Shown here: piece after piece, positions 1-7,427 of the stretch
How the letters are laid out: each line of letters begins with the position of its first letter
Position numbering within the stretch: the stretch's first letter is position 1
From: Clostridia bacterium
GTDB lineage: Bacteria > Bacillota_A > Clostridia > UMGS1883
Reading direction: 5' to 3'
Length of the DNA: 39,028 nucleotides
Assembly (NCBI GenBank): GCA_017467965.1
Contig: JAFUJZ010000033.1
Span: 1-39,028, forward strand
Notes under the pieces: model-generated
What the model was told of the DNA's origin: nothing
The model's input: the letters and a program-made list of their open reading frames with translations, nothing else
The model's database searches: none
Made by a program: the position numbers and the translations under genes

Positions 1-317
1 TCAAGTTTGAAGAGAGCAAGCGTGAAAAAGAAAACCGTAAGAACCAGAAGGTTGTAGACACAAAGGAAGTAAGACTTTCCCCTTCCATTGATACACACGA
101 TTTTGAAACAAAACTCAGAAACGCAATTAAGTTCCTCAAGGGCGGCGACAAGGTTAAGGTAACTGTTCGTTTCCGCGGCAGAGAGGTTCACCACAGTGCT
201 GTAGGTGAAGAATTGCTCAACAAATTTGCAGAGGGTGCTGCAGAGGTTGGTATTATTGATAAAAAGCCCAAGTTAGAGGGCAGAAACATGGCAATGTTCA
301 TGTCACCCAAGAAATAA
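1..317 (+). CDS. infC: Translation initiation factor IF-3, C-terminal part (5' end outside window)
   Basis: The reading frame is open from the window edge to a TAA at 315-317 and encodes about 104 residues. This is the C-terminal domain of IF-3, the factor that binds the 30S subunit and controls start-codon selection and subunit dissociation. Visible family features are the KEVRLSPSIDTHDF segment, the basic KVTVRFRGRE strand and the closing NMAMFMSPKK tail. The N-terminal domain, the start codon and any L20 autoregulatory leader lie upstream of the window. It is followed directly by rpmI and rplT, the universal order of this operon, which makes the assignment secure. Confidence 0.97.
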   Translation, partial: KFEESKREKENRKNQKVVDTKEVRLSPSIDTHDFETKLRNAIKFLKGGDKVKVTVRFRGREVHHSAVGEELLNKFAEGAAEVGIIDKKPKLEGRNMAMFMSPKK

Positions 318-374
318 GGTTTCAACGCCTATGGCGTGAATAATAAAAACAAAGATTATGAGAGGAGAGGTATT

Positions 375-572
375 ATGCCTAAAATAAAGACACACAGAGC
401 AGCAGCAAAGCGCTTTAGTCTTACAAAGAGCGGCAAGGTAAAGAGAGCTAAAGCTTTTAAGAGTCACATCCTTAACAAGAAGGACACTAAGAGAAAGAGA
501 AGACTCAGAAAGGTAAGCTACGCTTCCGTTCCTAACGCAAAAGTTATCAAGAAGCTTATACCTTACAAATAA
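375..572 (+). CDS. rpmI: 50S ribosomal protein L35
   Basis: A 65-residue, very basic protein beginning [14 protein letters not shown], the canonical L35 N-terminus. It is a structural component of the large ribosomal subunit. An in-frame ATG exists at 336, but it would add 13 residues foreign to the family. The ATG at 375 is preceded by a good ribosome-binding site (AGGAGAGG) and gives the normal family length. It lies between infC and rplT and is presumably co-transcribed with both; in other bacteria L20 represses this operon post-transcriptionally. Confidence 0.97.
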   Translation: MPKIKTHRAAAKRFSLTKSGKVKRAKAFKSHILNKKDTKRKRRLRKVSYASVPNAKVIKKLIPYK

Positions 573-591
573 TTGATAGGAGGATTTACTA

Positions 592-945
592 ATGGCTAGA
601 GTAAAAGGTGCACTTAACACCAGAAAACATCATAAAAAGATTTTGAAGCTTGCTAAGGGTTACCGTGGCGGTAAGAGTAAGCTTTACAGAACAGCGAACC
701 AGGCTGTTATGAAGTCTCTTTCCTATGCATATGTAGGAAGAAAGCTTAAGAAGAGAGATTTCAGAAGACTTTGGATCACAAGAATCAGCGCAGCTTGCAA
801 GATGAACGGCATGAACTATTCCAGATTCATGAACGGTCTCAAGAAGGCTAACGTTGAAATCAACAGAAAGATGCTTTCCGAAATCGCTATTAACGATGCA
901 GCAGCTTTCACAAAGCTTGTTGAAACAGCAAAAGCAGCTCTTTAA
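592..945 (+). CDS. rplT: 50S ribosomal protein L20
   Basis: A 117-residue basic protein of normal L20 length, starting [20 protein letters not shown] and containing the conserved [14 protein letters not shown] segment. L20 is an early-assembly 23S rRNA-binding protein and in studied bacteria represses its own operon. The start at 592 follows GATAGGAGG with suitable spacing. It is the last gene of the infC-rpmI-rplT operon, and a strong intrinsic terminator begins 15 bases after its stop. Confidence 0.98.
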   Translation: MARVKGALNTRKHHKKILKLAKGYRGGKSKLYRTANQAVMKSLSYAYVGRKLKKRDFRRLWITRISAACKMNGMNYSRFMNGLKKANVEINRKMLSEIAINDAAAFTKLVETAKAAL

Positions 946-959
946 TTAAGAGAACACAC

Positions 960-991
960 GAGAGGTTGTAATTTACAGCCTCTCGATTTTT
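960..991 (+). terminator. Rho-independent terminator of infC-rpmI-rplT
   Basis: The arm GAGAGGTTGTAA pairs with TTACAGCCTCTC, giving a stem of about 11 pairs with one T-G wobble and a tiny loop, followed by GATTTTT. A second imperfect inverted repeat (TGCATTAATGA...TCATTAAATGCA, 991-1015) follows at once and has no T-run. The rest of the gap to 1066 holds only the ribosome-binding site AAAGGAG of the next gene; I saw no convincing promoter. Confidence 0.9.
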
Positions 992-1065
992 GCATTAATG
1001 AAGTCATTAAATGCAGCTAAACTCAATCAGCCCAAGGGGATACATATTAAAAAAGGAGAAGTCCT

Positions 1066-1851
1066 ATGGAAAGTTTAATTACAAGCCGAGACAATAAATA
1101 CGTAAAGCTTACAAAAAATCTTCATACAAAGCAAGGCAGAGACAAGGAAGGCATGTTCCTTATCGAAGGCTACCGTAATGTGCACGACGCATTGAAAAAA
1201 GGGGCAAAGATTGAATTTATACTTGTAAGTGAAAAGTGCACATATGACCTTGCGCCTTTTAAAACGAAAAAAATGTTTACCCTTGCGCCTCGTATTTTTG
1301 ATTATGTGTCTGATACCGTAACACCTCAGGGGGTTATTGCGGTATGCCGCATGGAAAATATAGAATTTTCAGACATAGAGCTTAATGAAAAAAGTATGGT
1401 TGTTGTATGTGAAAACCTGCAGGATCCCGGCAACGCAGGCACTATTATACGTACTGCAGATGCGGCAGGCGCAAAAGCCGTTATTATGGCAAAGGGATGC
1501 GTTGATATATATAATCCCAAGGTTGTCAGAAGTGTTATGAGCAGCCTTTTTTCAGTAAAGGTTGTGCAGGGCAAAAACATTGATTCTGTTTTCGGATATT
1601 TAAAAAATAATGGTTTTAAAGCTGTTGCAGGAGCACTGACTGGCAAATCCGTTGACCTGTTTGATTCCCACATGGTGGGAAGATGTGCTATTTTTATAGG
1701 CAATGAAGGAGCGGGTCTTACCGATGAAACTGTTAAAAGATGCGATATAACCGTTACAATACCAATGCTCGGCGGTGCAGAAAGCCTTAACGCGTCCACA
1801 GCTGCGGCTGTTATGATGTACGAGCATGTAAGACAAAACAGAAAAAACTAA
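1066..1851 (+). CDS. TrmH/SpoU family RNA 2'-O-methyltransferase
   Basis: A 261-residue SPOUT-class methyltransferase that probably 2'-O-methylates a ribose in rRNA or tRNA with S-adenosylmethionine. The N-terminal ~95 residues look like the SpoU substrate-binding domain (ITSRDNKYVKLTKNL, then FLIEGYRNVHDAL). The knotted catalytic domain has all three family motifs: NLQDPGNAGTIIRTADAAG near residues 116-134, FIGNEGAGL near 210-218, and IPMLGGAESLNAS near 232-245. The start follows AAAAAGGAGAAG. A SpoU-type gene commonly follows rplT in Firmicutes (ysgA-like), which fits, but the exact target nucleotide cannot be read from sequence. dprA starts 12 bases after its stop. Confidence 0.9.
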   Translation: MESLITSRDNKYVKLTKNLHTKQGRDKEGMFLIEGYRNVHDALKKGAKIEFILVSEKCTYDLAPFKTKKMFTLAPRIFDYVSDTVTPQGVIAVCRMENIEFSDIELNEKSMVVVCENLQDPGNAGTIIRTADAAGAKAVIMAKGCVDIYNPKVVRSVMSSLFSVKVVQGKNIDSVFGYLKNNGFKAVAGALTGKSVDLFDSHMVGRCAIFIGNEGAGLTDETVKRCDITVTIPMLGGAESLNASTAAAVMMYEHVRQNRKN

Positions 1852-1863
1852 AGGATTGAGAAA

Positions 1864-2952
1864 ATGAAAGATAAGATTGCATGGGCAATACTTGCACATA
1901 AAAACAGAAGCTGTAAAAAGATTAAAGAGCTTGCCCGTGATTTTGAAAAGAAAAAGAAAACCGTGGATTTTACAAGTGATGAAGCAATTGGTCTTATGAA
2001 TGACATTGACAAGGCTACAAAGCGGGGCGTAAAATTCATTACATATATGGACAAGCAATACCCGGAAGAATTGAGGCATATTGCTTATCCTCCGCCATAT
2101 CTTTATGTGAGGGGACGCATAGGTCTTTTAAAGCATCCATTGAAGGTAACTATAGTCGGAAGCCGAAAAGCTACAGGCTACGGCATAAATGTTGCCGCAA
2201 CACTTGGACATGAAATCGCCGCAAACAAAATCTGCGTTGTGTCGGGCGGTGCCGAAGGTGTTGATACCGCAGCGCTGAGGGGTGCATTGCGTACAAGTGA
2301 TGATGTCATTGCCGTTATAGGCACAGGTATTGATGTAAACTATCCGCCTGAAAACAAAAAGCTTTTTGATACTATTGCAGCACGTGGTGTTGTGGTGTCA
2401 GAATTTCCTATGGGAATGGGTCCGTTGGGACATAATTTCCCTGTGAGAAACCGCATTATGACAGCTCTCGGTGACAGCGTTGTTATTGTGGAGGCGGCAT
2501 CAAGAAGCGGCGCACTTATTTCGGCAAAGCATGCAGAGGAACAGGGCAAAACCCTTTTTGCAGTGCCCGGCAATATTGACAGCCCCAACAGCGTAGGCGC
2601 AAATGAACTCTTGCGTGACGGTGCACGGTTTTGTATGTCATCGGGCGATGTAATTGAAGAGCTTATGGAAAGATTGCCCGATAAGTACCGTGAGGCACAG
2701 GGCTATATATATGAAGAAGAGGAAAGCGAGATAACAGAGACAGCTATGCCTCAGGAGACAGAAAAACCGGAGATTTTTACAGCCAATGAAAAGGCTGTAG
2801 TAAATGCCATAAAAATGGGAAAAGATACCTACGAAGAAATATTGGAGTTTTGTGCGTTGGAAACAAATAAATTAACTTCGCTCTTGACATTTATGGAAAT
2901 CAAGGGCATAATAAAGCTTGCTTTCGGTAACCATTATAAACTTACTAAATAG
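1864..2952 (+). CDS. dprA: DNA-processing protein DprA (Smf family)
   Basis: A 362-residue DprA, which binds incoming single-stranded DNA and loads RecA during natural transformation. The Rossmann-like core runs from about residue 95 to 285, with VGSRKATGYG, VVSGGAEGVDTAALRGAL, GTGIDVNYPPENKKLF, SEFPMGMGPLGHNFPVRNRI and AVPGNIDSPNSVGANELL. An acidic linker (~285-305) leads to a small C-terminal winged-helix domain (~305-362), seen in many DprA proteins. It sits 12 bases after the methyltransferase and just before topA, and dprA-topA-trmFO is a common Firmicutes order. The gene is intact. Presence of dprA alone does not prove natural competence. Confidence 0.95.
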   Translation: MKDKIAWAILAHKNRSCKKIKELARDFEKKKKTVDFTSDEAIGLMNDIDKATKRGVKFITYMDKQYPEELRHIAYPPPYLYVRGRIGLLKHPLKVTIVGSRKATGYGINVAATLGHEIAANKICVVSGGAEGVDTAALRGALRTSDDVIAVIGTGIDVNYPPENKKLFDTIAARGVVVSEFPMGMGPLGHNFPVRNRIMTALGDSVVIVEAASRSGALISAKHAEEQGKTLFAVPGNIDSPNSVGANELLRDGARFCMSSGDVIEELMERLPDKYREAQGYIYEEEESEITETAMPQETEKPEIFTANEKAVVNAIKMGKDTYEEILEFCALETNKLTSLLTFMEIKGIIKLAFGNHYKLTK

Positions 2953-2977
2953 ATACCAAAAGAAAGGATATGGGAAA

Positions 2978-5071
2978 ATGGCAAAATGTCTTGTCATAGT
3001 TGAGTCGCCCGCAAAGGCAAAAAGCATAAATAAATACCTTGGCAAAAACTACACGGTTATGGCATCGGTAGGTCACGTGAGAGATTTGCCCAAGAGTACG
3101 CTGGGCGTCGACATTGAAGATAACTTTGACCCTAAGTATATTACAATACGCGGCAAAGGCGATCTTATTGCAAAAATGAAAAAAGCGGCAAAGAGTGCCG
3201 ACAAAATATATCTCGCAGCCGACCCTGACCGCGAAGGTGAGGCAATCAGCTGGCATCTGGCAAATCTTTTAGAGCTGGACGAAAAATCTCCCTGCCGTAT
3301 TACCTTTAACGAGGTTACAAAAAATGCGGTTGTTGCCTCTATTAAAAACCCCAGATGTATCGATATTGATTTGGTGAACAGTCAGCAGGCAAGAAGAGTT
3401 CTTGACCGAATAGTTGGCTATAAAATAAGCCCTATTCTTTGGAAAAAGGTTAAAAGAGGACTTAGTGCAGGCAGAGTACAGAGTGCCGTTACAAAGATGA
3501 TTGTTGACCGTGAAAAGGAAATCGAAAACTTTGTTCCCAAGGAATACTGGACAATCACAGCGCATCTTACAGATGAAAAGGGCAAGCATCCTTTTGAGGC
3601 TCGCTACTATGGTATAGGCGGCAAAAAGAAGGAAATTAATACAAAAGATGCTGCAGATAAGATTTTGGAAATGATCCGAAGTGCAGAATACACTGTAAAA
3701 AAGGCTACTTATTCTGAAAAGAAAAAGCATCCGCTTCCGCCCTTTACAACAAGCACTCTTCTGCAGGATGCAAGCCGTAAGATTGGTTTTACATCACAGA
3801 GAACAATGGGTGCAGCACAGACCTTGTACGAAGGCGTAACCGTGCCCGGACGTGGTCCTATGGGTCTTATCACTTACATGAGAACTGACTCTATGCGTAT
3901 CTCAACCGAGGCACTTGATGCAGTGAGAGATTTTATAGGCGACAAGTACGGCAAGGACTATTTACCCATAAAACCCAACTACTACAAAACAGGTAAGGAC
4001 GCGCAGGATGCTCACGAAGCAATCCGTCCTACAGACTGTACTATTACACCCGAAATGATACAGAAAAGCGTTACAACCGACCAGTATAAGCTCTATAAGC
4101 TTATCTGGGAGAGATTTGTCGCATGCCAGATGACAGCAGCAGTTTATGACACTGTTCAAGCTGATATCGAAGCGGGCGGTGTTACTTTCAAGGCATCAGG
4201 CAACGCTATCAAATTTATGGGCTACCGTGCTGTTTATATTGAAGGCAGTGACGAGGCTACACAGAAGGATAGTAAAAAGCTTCTCAAGCTTGAAGAGGGT
4301 CAAAAGCTTCTTTTGAATGAGCTTGAACCCGACCAGCATTTTACAGAGCCTCCCGCACGTTTTACAGAGGCAAGCCTTATCGAGGCAATGAAGGATGCAG
4401 GTATAGGCAGACCCAGTACCTACACACCCACAATTACAACAATAACAGGCAGAGGCTATGTAACACGCGAAAAGAAAATGCTCAAGCCTACAGAATTGGG
4501 CAAAATTGTAAACGATATCATGCAGACAAACTTTGAAAACATTGTAGATGCTGAGTTTACTGCAGGCATGGAAGCTGAGCTTGACAAGGTTGAAGAGGGT
4601 CAGCGTGATTGGGTTGACCTCATGAAGGAATTTTATGAGCCCTTTGAAAAGACACTCCAGGAACCTGAAAAGAATAGTGACAAAGTGAAGATTGCCGACG
4701 AAGTAAGTGACGAAGTATGCGACAAATGCGGCAGAAACATGGTTGTAAAGGTGAGTAAGTTCGGCAAGTTCTTAGCGTGCCCGGGCTTCCCCGAATGCAG
4801 AAATACAAAGCCTGTTATAAAGGACACAGGCGTTAAATGCCCCAAGTGTAACTCTCGTATTGTTGAAAGAAAGAGCAAAAAGGGCAAAAAATATTTCACC
4901 TGTGAAAAAGCTCCGGCATGTGATTTCCTTTTGTGGGACCAGCCCATAGCATCACCCTGTCCCGTATGCGGCAGCGTTATGGTGAAAAAATATCTCAAGC
5001 GCGGCAGTCTTACAACATGCTCAAACGAAGAATGCCCCACGAACAAGAAGAAAAATAAAACAGAAGAATAA
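2978..5071 (+). CDS. topA: DNA topoisomerase I (type IA)
   Basis: A 697-residue enzyme that relaxes negative supercoils through a 5'-phosphotyrosine intermediate. The TOPRIM domain is at the N-terminus (CLVIVESPAKAKSINKYLG; acidic DPDREGEAISW). The catalytic tyrosine lies in TYMRTDSMRIS at about residue 300, and DAHEAIRPT follows. Three C-terminal zinc ribbons are visible as CDKCG...CPGFPEC (~580), CPKCN...C...AC (~620) and CPVCG...CSNEEC (~660). An in-frame upstream ATG at 2918 overlaps dprA and adds non-family residues. I chose ATG 2978 because AGAAAGGA precedes it and MAKCLVIVESPAKAK is the usual N-terminus. trmFO follows after 17 bases. Confidence 0.97.
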   Translation: MAKCLVIVESPAKAKSINKYLGKNYTVMASVGHVRDLPKSTLGVDIEDNFDPKYITIRGKGDLIAKMKKAAKSADKIYLAADPDREGEAISWHLANLLELDEKSPCRITFNEVTKNAVVASIKNPRCIDIDLVNSQQARRVLDRIVGYKISPILWKKVKRGLSAGRVQSAVTKMIVDREKEIENFVPKEYWTITAHLTDEKGKHPFEARYYGIGGKKKEINTKDAADKILEMIRSAEYTVKKATYSEKKKHPLPPFTTSTLLQDASRKIGFTSQRTMGAAQTLYEGVTVPGRGPMGLITYMRTDSMRISTEALDAVRDFIGDKYGKDYLPIKPNYYKTGKDAQDAHEAIRPTDCTITPEMIQKSVTTDQYKLYKLIWERFVACQMTAAVYDTVQADIEAGGVTFKASGNAIKFMGYRAVYIEGSDEATQKDSKKLLKLEEGQKLLLNELEPDQHFTEPPARFTEASLIEAMKDAGIGRPSTYTPTITTITGRGYVTREKKMLKPTELGKIVNDIMQTNFENIVDAEFTAGMEAELDKVEEGQRDWVDLMKEFYEPFEKTLQEPEKNSDKVKIADEVSDEVCDKCGRNMVVKVSKFGKFLACPGFPECRNTKPVIKDTGVKCPKCNSRIVERKSKKGKKYFTCEKAPACDFLLWDQPIASPCPVCGSVMVKKYLKRGSLTTCSNEECPTNKKKNKTEE

Positions 5072-5088
5072 GAGAAGAGGTGGAGAAG

Positions 5089-6402
5089 ATGAATACGGTT
5101 AAAATCATAGGCGGTGGCTTAGCAGGCTGTGAAGCAGCATGGCAGGCGGCAAACCGAGGCGTTAAGGTAAAGCTTTATGAAATGAAGCCCACGCATTTTT
5201 CTCCTGCTCATGAAAACCCGGGCCTCTGTGAGCTTGTGTGCTCAAACTCGCTTAAGGGTGTAGGACTTGACAATGCCTGCGGTCTTTTGAAAGAGGAAAT
5301 GCGAAGGATGAACTCTCTTTTAATTTCCTGTGCAGACCAAACGCGGGTGCCTGCAGGCGGTGCACTGGCAGTAGACAGAGAAAAATTTTCGCGCATGGTT
5401 ACAGAAAAAATCACCTCTCACGAAAATATAGAGGTTATAAATGAGCTTGTGACTTTTGTTGACCCCGACGAATACACAATTATTGCAACAGGCCCCTTAA
5501 CCCACGGTGCACTTTGCGATTCTATCGCAAGCCTTACTGGAAAAGAATACCTCTCCTTTTACGATGCGGCGGCACCCGTTATCGAGACGGAAAGCATTGA
5601 TTTTGACCGAGTTTACAAAAGTGCACGCTACGGTAAGGGCACGGCAGACTACATCAACTGCCCCATGGATAAGGACGAATACCTTGCTTTTTATACAGAG
5701 CTGATTAATGCCGAAAAAGCACCCTTGCACTCTGATATTGACAAGCCTAACGTGTTTGAGGGCTGTATGCCTGTGGAAATCATGGCGTCACGCGGAGAGG
5801 ACACACTACGTTTTGGACCATTGAAACCCAAGGGTCTCCCTGACCCCAAAACAGGCAGAGAGCCTTATGCTGTTGTGCAGTTGAGGCAGGACAACACCGA
5901 GGGCACAATGTTCAACATGGTAGGTTTTCAGACAAATTTAAAGTTTGGCGAACAAAAAAGAGTGTTTTCCATGATACCCGGTCTTGAAAACGCCAACTTT
6001 TTACGTCTTGGCGTAATGCACCGCAATACCTATATCAATTCCCCCGAGGTTTTGAAAGCAACCTTTGGTATGATAAAATACCCCAAGGTATATTTTGCAG
6101 GACAGATAACAGGCGTTGAAGGCTATGTGGAATCCGCAGCAAGTGGTCTTATGGCAGGCATTAACATAGCTAAAGCAATAAAAGGCGAAGAGGAGATAGT
6201 GCTCCCCACATCTACAGTGACAGGTGCTCTTAGTAACTACATTACGGTAGGCGCAGTAAAGGGACGTTTCCAGCCTATGAATGCAAACTTTGGCATAATA
6301 GAGCACCACGTGGGCAGGATTAAAAACAAAAAGGAAAGATACCTTGCAATAGCGGAAGAAGCACTCTGTAGCCTTGAAGAAGCTTTAAAAAGTGCAGAAT
6401 AA
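5089..6402 (+). CDS. trmFO: tRNA m5U54 methyltransferase TrmFO (folate/FAD-dependent)
   Basis: A 437-residue flavoprotein that methylates U54 in the tRNA T-loop using methylenetetrahydrofolate and reduced FAD. The dinucleotide-binding motif IIGGGLAGCEAAWQ opens the protein; CSNSLKGVGLDNACGLLKEE, RVPAGGALAVDRE, FGPLKPKGL and the C-terminal GQITGVEGYVESAASGL are family hallmarks. A GTG at 5080 is in frame but lies inside the ribosome-binding site (AGAGGTGGAG), so ATG 5089 is preferred. It is immediately downstream of topA, as in Bacillus. The last 32 codons are found again as a detached copy at 7243-7341, beyond the next gene. Confidence 0.96.
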   Translation: MNTVKIIGGGLAGCEAAWQAANRGVKVKLYEMKPTHFSPAHENPGLCELVCSNSLKGVGLDNACGLLKEEMRRMNSLLISCADQTRVPAGGALAVDREKFSRMVTEKITSHENIEVINELVTFVDPDEYTIIATGPLTHGALCDSIASLTGKEYLSFYDAAAPVIETESIDFDRVYKSARYGKGTADYINCPMDKDEYLAFYTELINAEKAPLHSDIDKPNVFEGCMPVEIMASRGEDTLRFGPLKPKGLPDPKTGREPYAVVQLRQDNTEGTMFNMVGFQTNLKFGEQKRVFSMIPGLENANFLRLGVMHRNTYINSPEVLKATFGMIKYPKVYFAGQITGVEGYVESAASGLMAGINIAKAIKGEEEIVLPTSTVTGALSNYITVGAVKGRFQPMNANFGIIEHHVGRIKNKKERYLAIAEEALCSLEEALKSAE

Positions 6403-6407
6403 TGAGT

Positions 6408-6444
6408 AAAAGTCACCACTATATAATAGGGCGGTGACTTTTTT
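6408..6444 (+). terminator. Rho-independent terminator after trmFO
   Basis: AAAAGTCACC pairs perfectly with GGTGACTTTT across a 15-base loop, and the 3' arm runs into a T-run. It ends the topA-trmFO transcript. The equivalent spot in the second copy of this junction (7346-7375) also carries a terminator, but with a completely different stem. Confidence 0.88.
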
Positions 6445-6447
6445 GTG

Positions 6448-6476
6448 TTGCAAAAATTGTCGCAATGTGGTAGTAT
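6448..6476 (+). promoter_or_regulatory. Sigma-A type promoter of the lipoprotein gene
   Basis: TTGCAA, a 17-base spacer and TAGTAT with an upstream TGG (extended -10). The TTGCAA-17-TGGTAG layout is repeated at 7379-7407 before the LCP gene, where the surrounding sequence is clearly related. The distance from TTGCAA to the lipoprotein ATG is 58 bases. Confidence 0.65.
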
Positions 6477-6505
6477 GGTAAAAAATGAAAGGATGGTAAC
6501 TGAAA

Positions 6506-7240
6506 ATGAAAAAATTTTTCTTATGCTTAGTGTTGGCTGTTGTTCTTGTGTTCAGCCTTGCGGCTTGTTCTAACGAAGCGGAAAATTCTGCTGCAGAAAA
6601 CTCTTCTGCAGCAAATTCCGCCGTACAGGGAGCTGTTAAGACGGGAGATATAATAACTTTAGGGTCTTATGAGCAAGATGGCGATGCCTCAAACGGAAAA
6701 GAAGAAATAGAGTGGCTCGTACTTGACATTAAAGATGACCAAGCTTTTGTTATCAGTAAATATGCCCTTGATTGTAAGCCTTATCATGAAGAACTTGTAG
6801 AAATCACATGGGAAAACTGCACTTTAAGGGGATGGCTCAATGACGAGTTTTATAATAACGCATTCAATGATGAAGAGCAAAACAAAATAATTGGCGCAAC
6901 TATTATAAATGCGGATAACCCCGGACACGGCACGGATGGCGGAAATGACACAGAGGATAAAGTTTTTCTGTTAAGCTTAGATGAGGTGAATGCATATTTT
7001 TCTTCAGATTCTGAAAGAATGGCTGTGCCTACAGCATATGCAGTCGGCAATAACGCATATCAGAGCACTAATTGTTTAGTTGACGGCATAGGCTCAACCG
7101 CTTGGTGGCTCCGCTCACCTGCCTCAAGCTCATTTTGGGCTGCTGTCGTTACCATTAGTGGAGGCGACGGTGGTTCTGCTAAAGTTGATGATATTATATA
7201 TGCTGTCCGTCCCGCTATGTGGATTAATCTTGTAAAATAA
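6506..7240 (+). CDS. Surface lipoprotein with a DUF6273-like domain
   Basis: A 244-residue predicted lipoprotein of unknown function. The N-terminus is a type II signal peptide (MKKFFLCLVLAVVLVFSLAAC) with lipobox LAAC, placing the lipidated cysteine at residue 21. A Ser/Ala/Asn-rich linker (22-45) follows. The globular domain (~45-244) begins with GDIITLGSYEQDG and contains WLVLDI, WENCTLRGWLNDEFYNNAF, VFLLSLDEV, WWLRSPASS and the ending AVRPAMWINL. This pattern is typical of DUF6273 proteins, which I think resemble the C-type-lectin/sulfatase-modifying fold; that fold link is inference. It has its own promoter. It interrupts the trmFO-LCP junction and is flanked by a duplicated trmFO 3' end, so it probably arrived by recombination. 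Confidence 0.8.
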   Translation: MKKFFLCLVLAVVLVFSLAACSNEAENSAAENSSAANSAVQGAVKTGDIITLGSYEQDGDASNGKEEIEWLVLDIKDDQAFVISKYALDCKPYHEELVEITWENCTLRGWLNDEFYNNAFNDEEQNKIIGATIINADNPGHGTDGGNDTEDKVFLLSLDEVNAYFSSDSERMAVPTAYAVGNNAYQSTNCLVDGIGSTAWWLRSPASSSFWAAVVTISGGDGGSAKVDDIIYAVRPAMWINLVK

Positions 7241-7242
7241 AG

Positions 7243-7341
7243 CATCACGTAGGCAGGATTAAAAACAAAAAGGAAAGATACCTTGCAATAGCGGAAGAAG
7301 CACTCTGTAGCCTTGGAAAAGCTTTGGGCAATGCGGAATGA
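7243..7341 (+). pseudogene. Detached trmFO 3'-end fragment (32 codons plus stop)
   Basis: This frame reads HHVGRIKNKKERYLAIAEEA and on to a TGA, reproducing the last 32 residues of trmFO with five substitutions in the final ten residues. It begins two bases after the lipoprotein stop, has no start codon or ribosome-binding site, and cannot encode a functional enzyme. It is the residual end of a trmFO gene, followed by its own terminator and promoter just as the intact gene is. Confidence 0.93.
7252..7315 (+). repeat. 64-bp perfect direct repeat of 6313-6376
   Basis: Sixty-four bases are identical to trmFO positions 6313-6376, from GGCAGGATTAAAAACAAAAA to the CTCTGTAGCCTTG end. Homology continues at lower identity on both sides and resumes in the promoter region (6445-6490 versus 7376-7421). 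The two copies are 939 bp apart and flank the lipoprotein gene. Confidence 0.95.
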
Positions 7342-7345
7342 AAGG

Positions 7346-7375
7346 AAAGGATTTTGCGTATGCAAAATCCTTTTT
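7346..7375 (+). terminator. Rho-independent terminator downstream of the trmFO fragment
   Basis: AAAGGATTTTGC pairs with GCAAAATCCTTT around a GTAT loop, followed by further Ts. It ends transcription of the lipoprotein gene. It corresponds in position, but not in sequence, to the terminator at 6408-6444. Confidence 0.88.
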
Positions 7376-7378
7376 ATG

Positions 7379-7407
7379 TTGCAATAATTTGAAAAATGTG
7401 GTAGGAT
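7379..7407 (+). promoter_or_regulatory. Sigma-A type promoter of the LCP gene
   Basis: TTGCAA, a 17-base spacer and TAGGAT preceded by TGG. It is homologous to the promoter at 6448-6476: the spacers differ but TGTGGTAG and the following AAAAAATGA are shared. Confidence 0.6.
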
Positions 7408-7427
7408 GATAAAAAATGACGAAATGA

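Noticed and set aside
2918..2977. Upstream ATG 2918 for topA
   Set aside because: It overlaps the end of dprA, lacks a ribosome-binding site and adds residues not found in topoisomerase I; ATG 2978 is well supported.
5080..5088. GTG 5080 as the trmFO start
   Set aside because: It lies inside the ribosome-binding site for ATG 5089, which gives the normal N-terminus.
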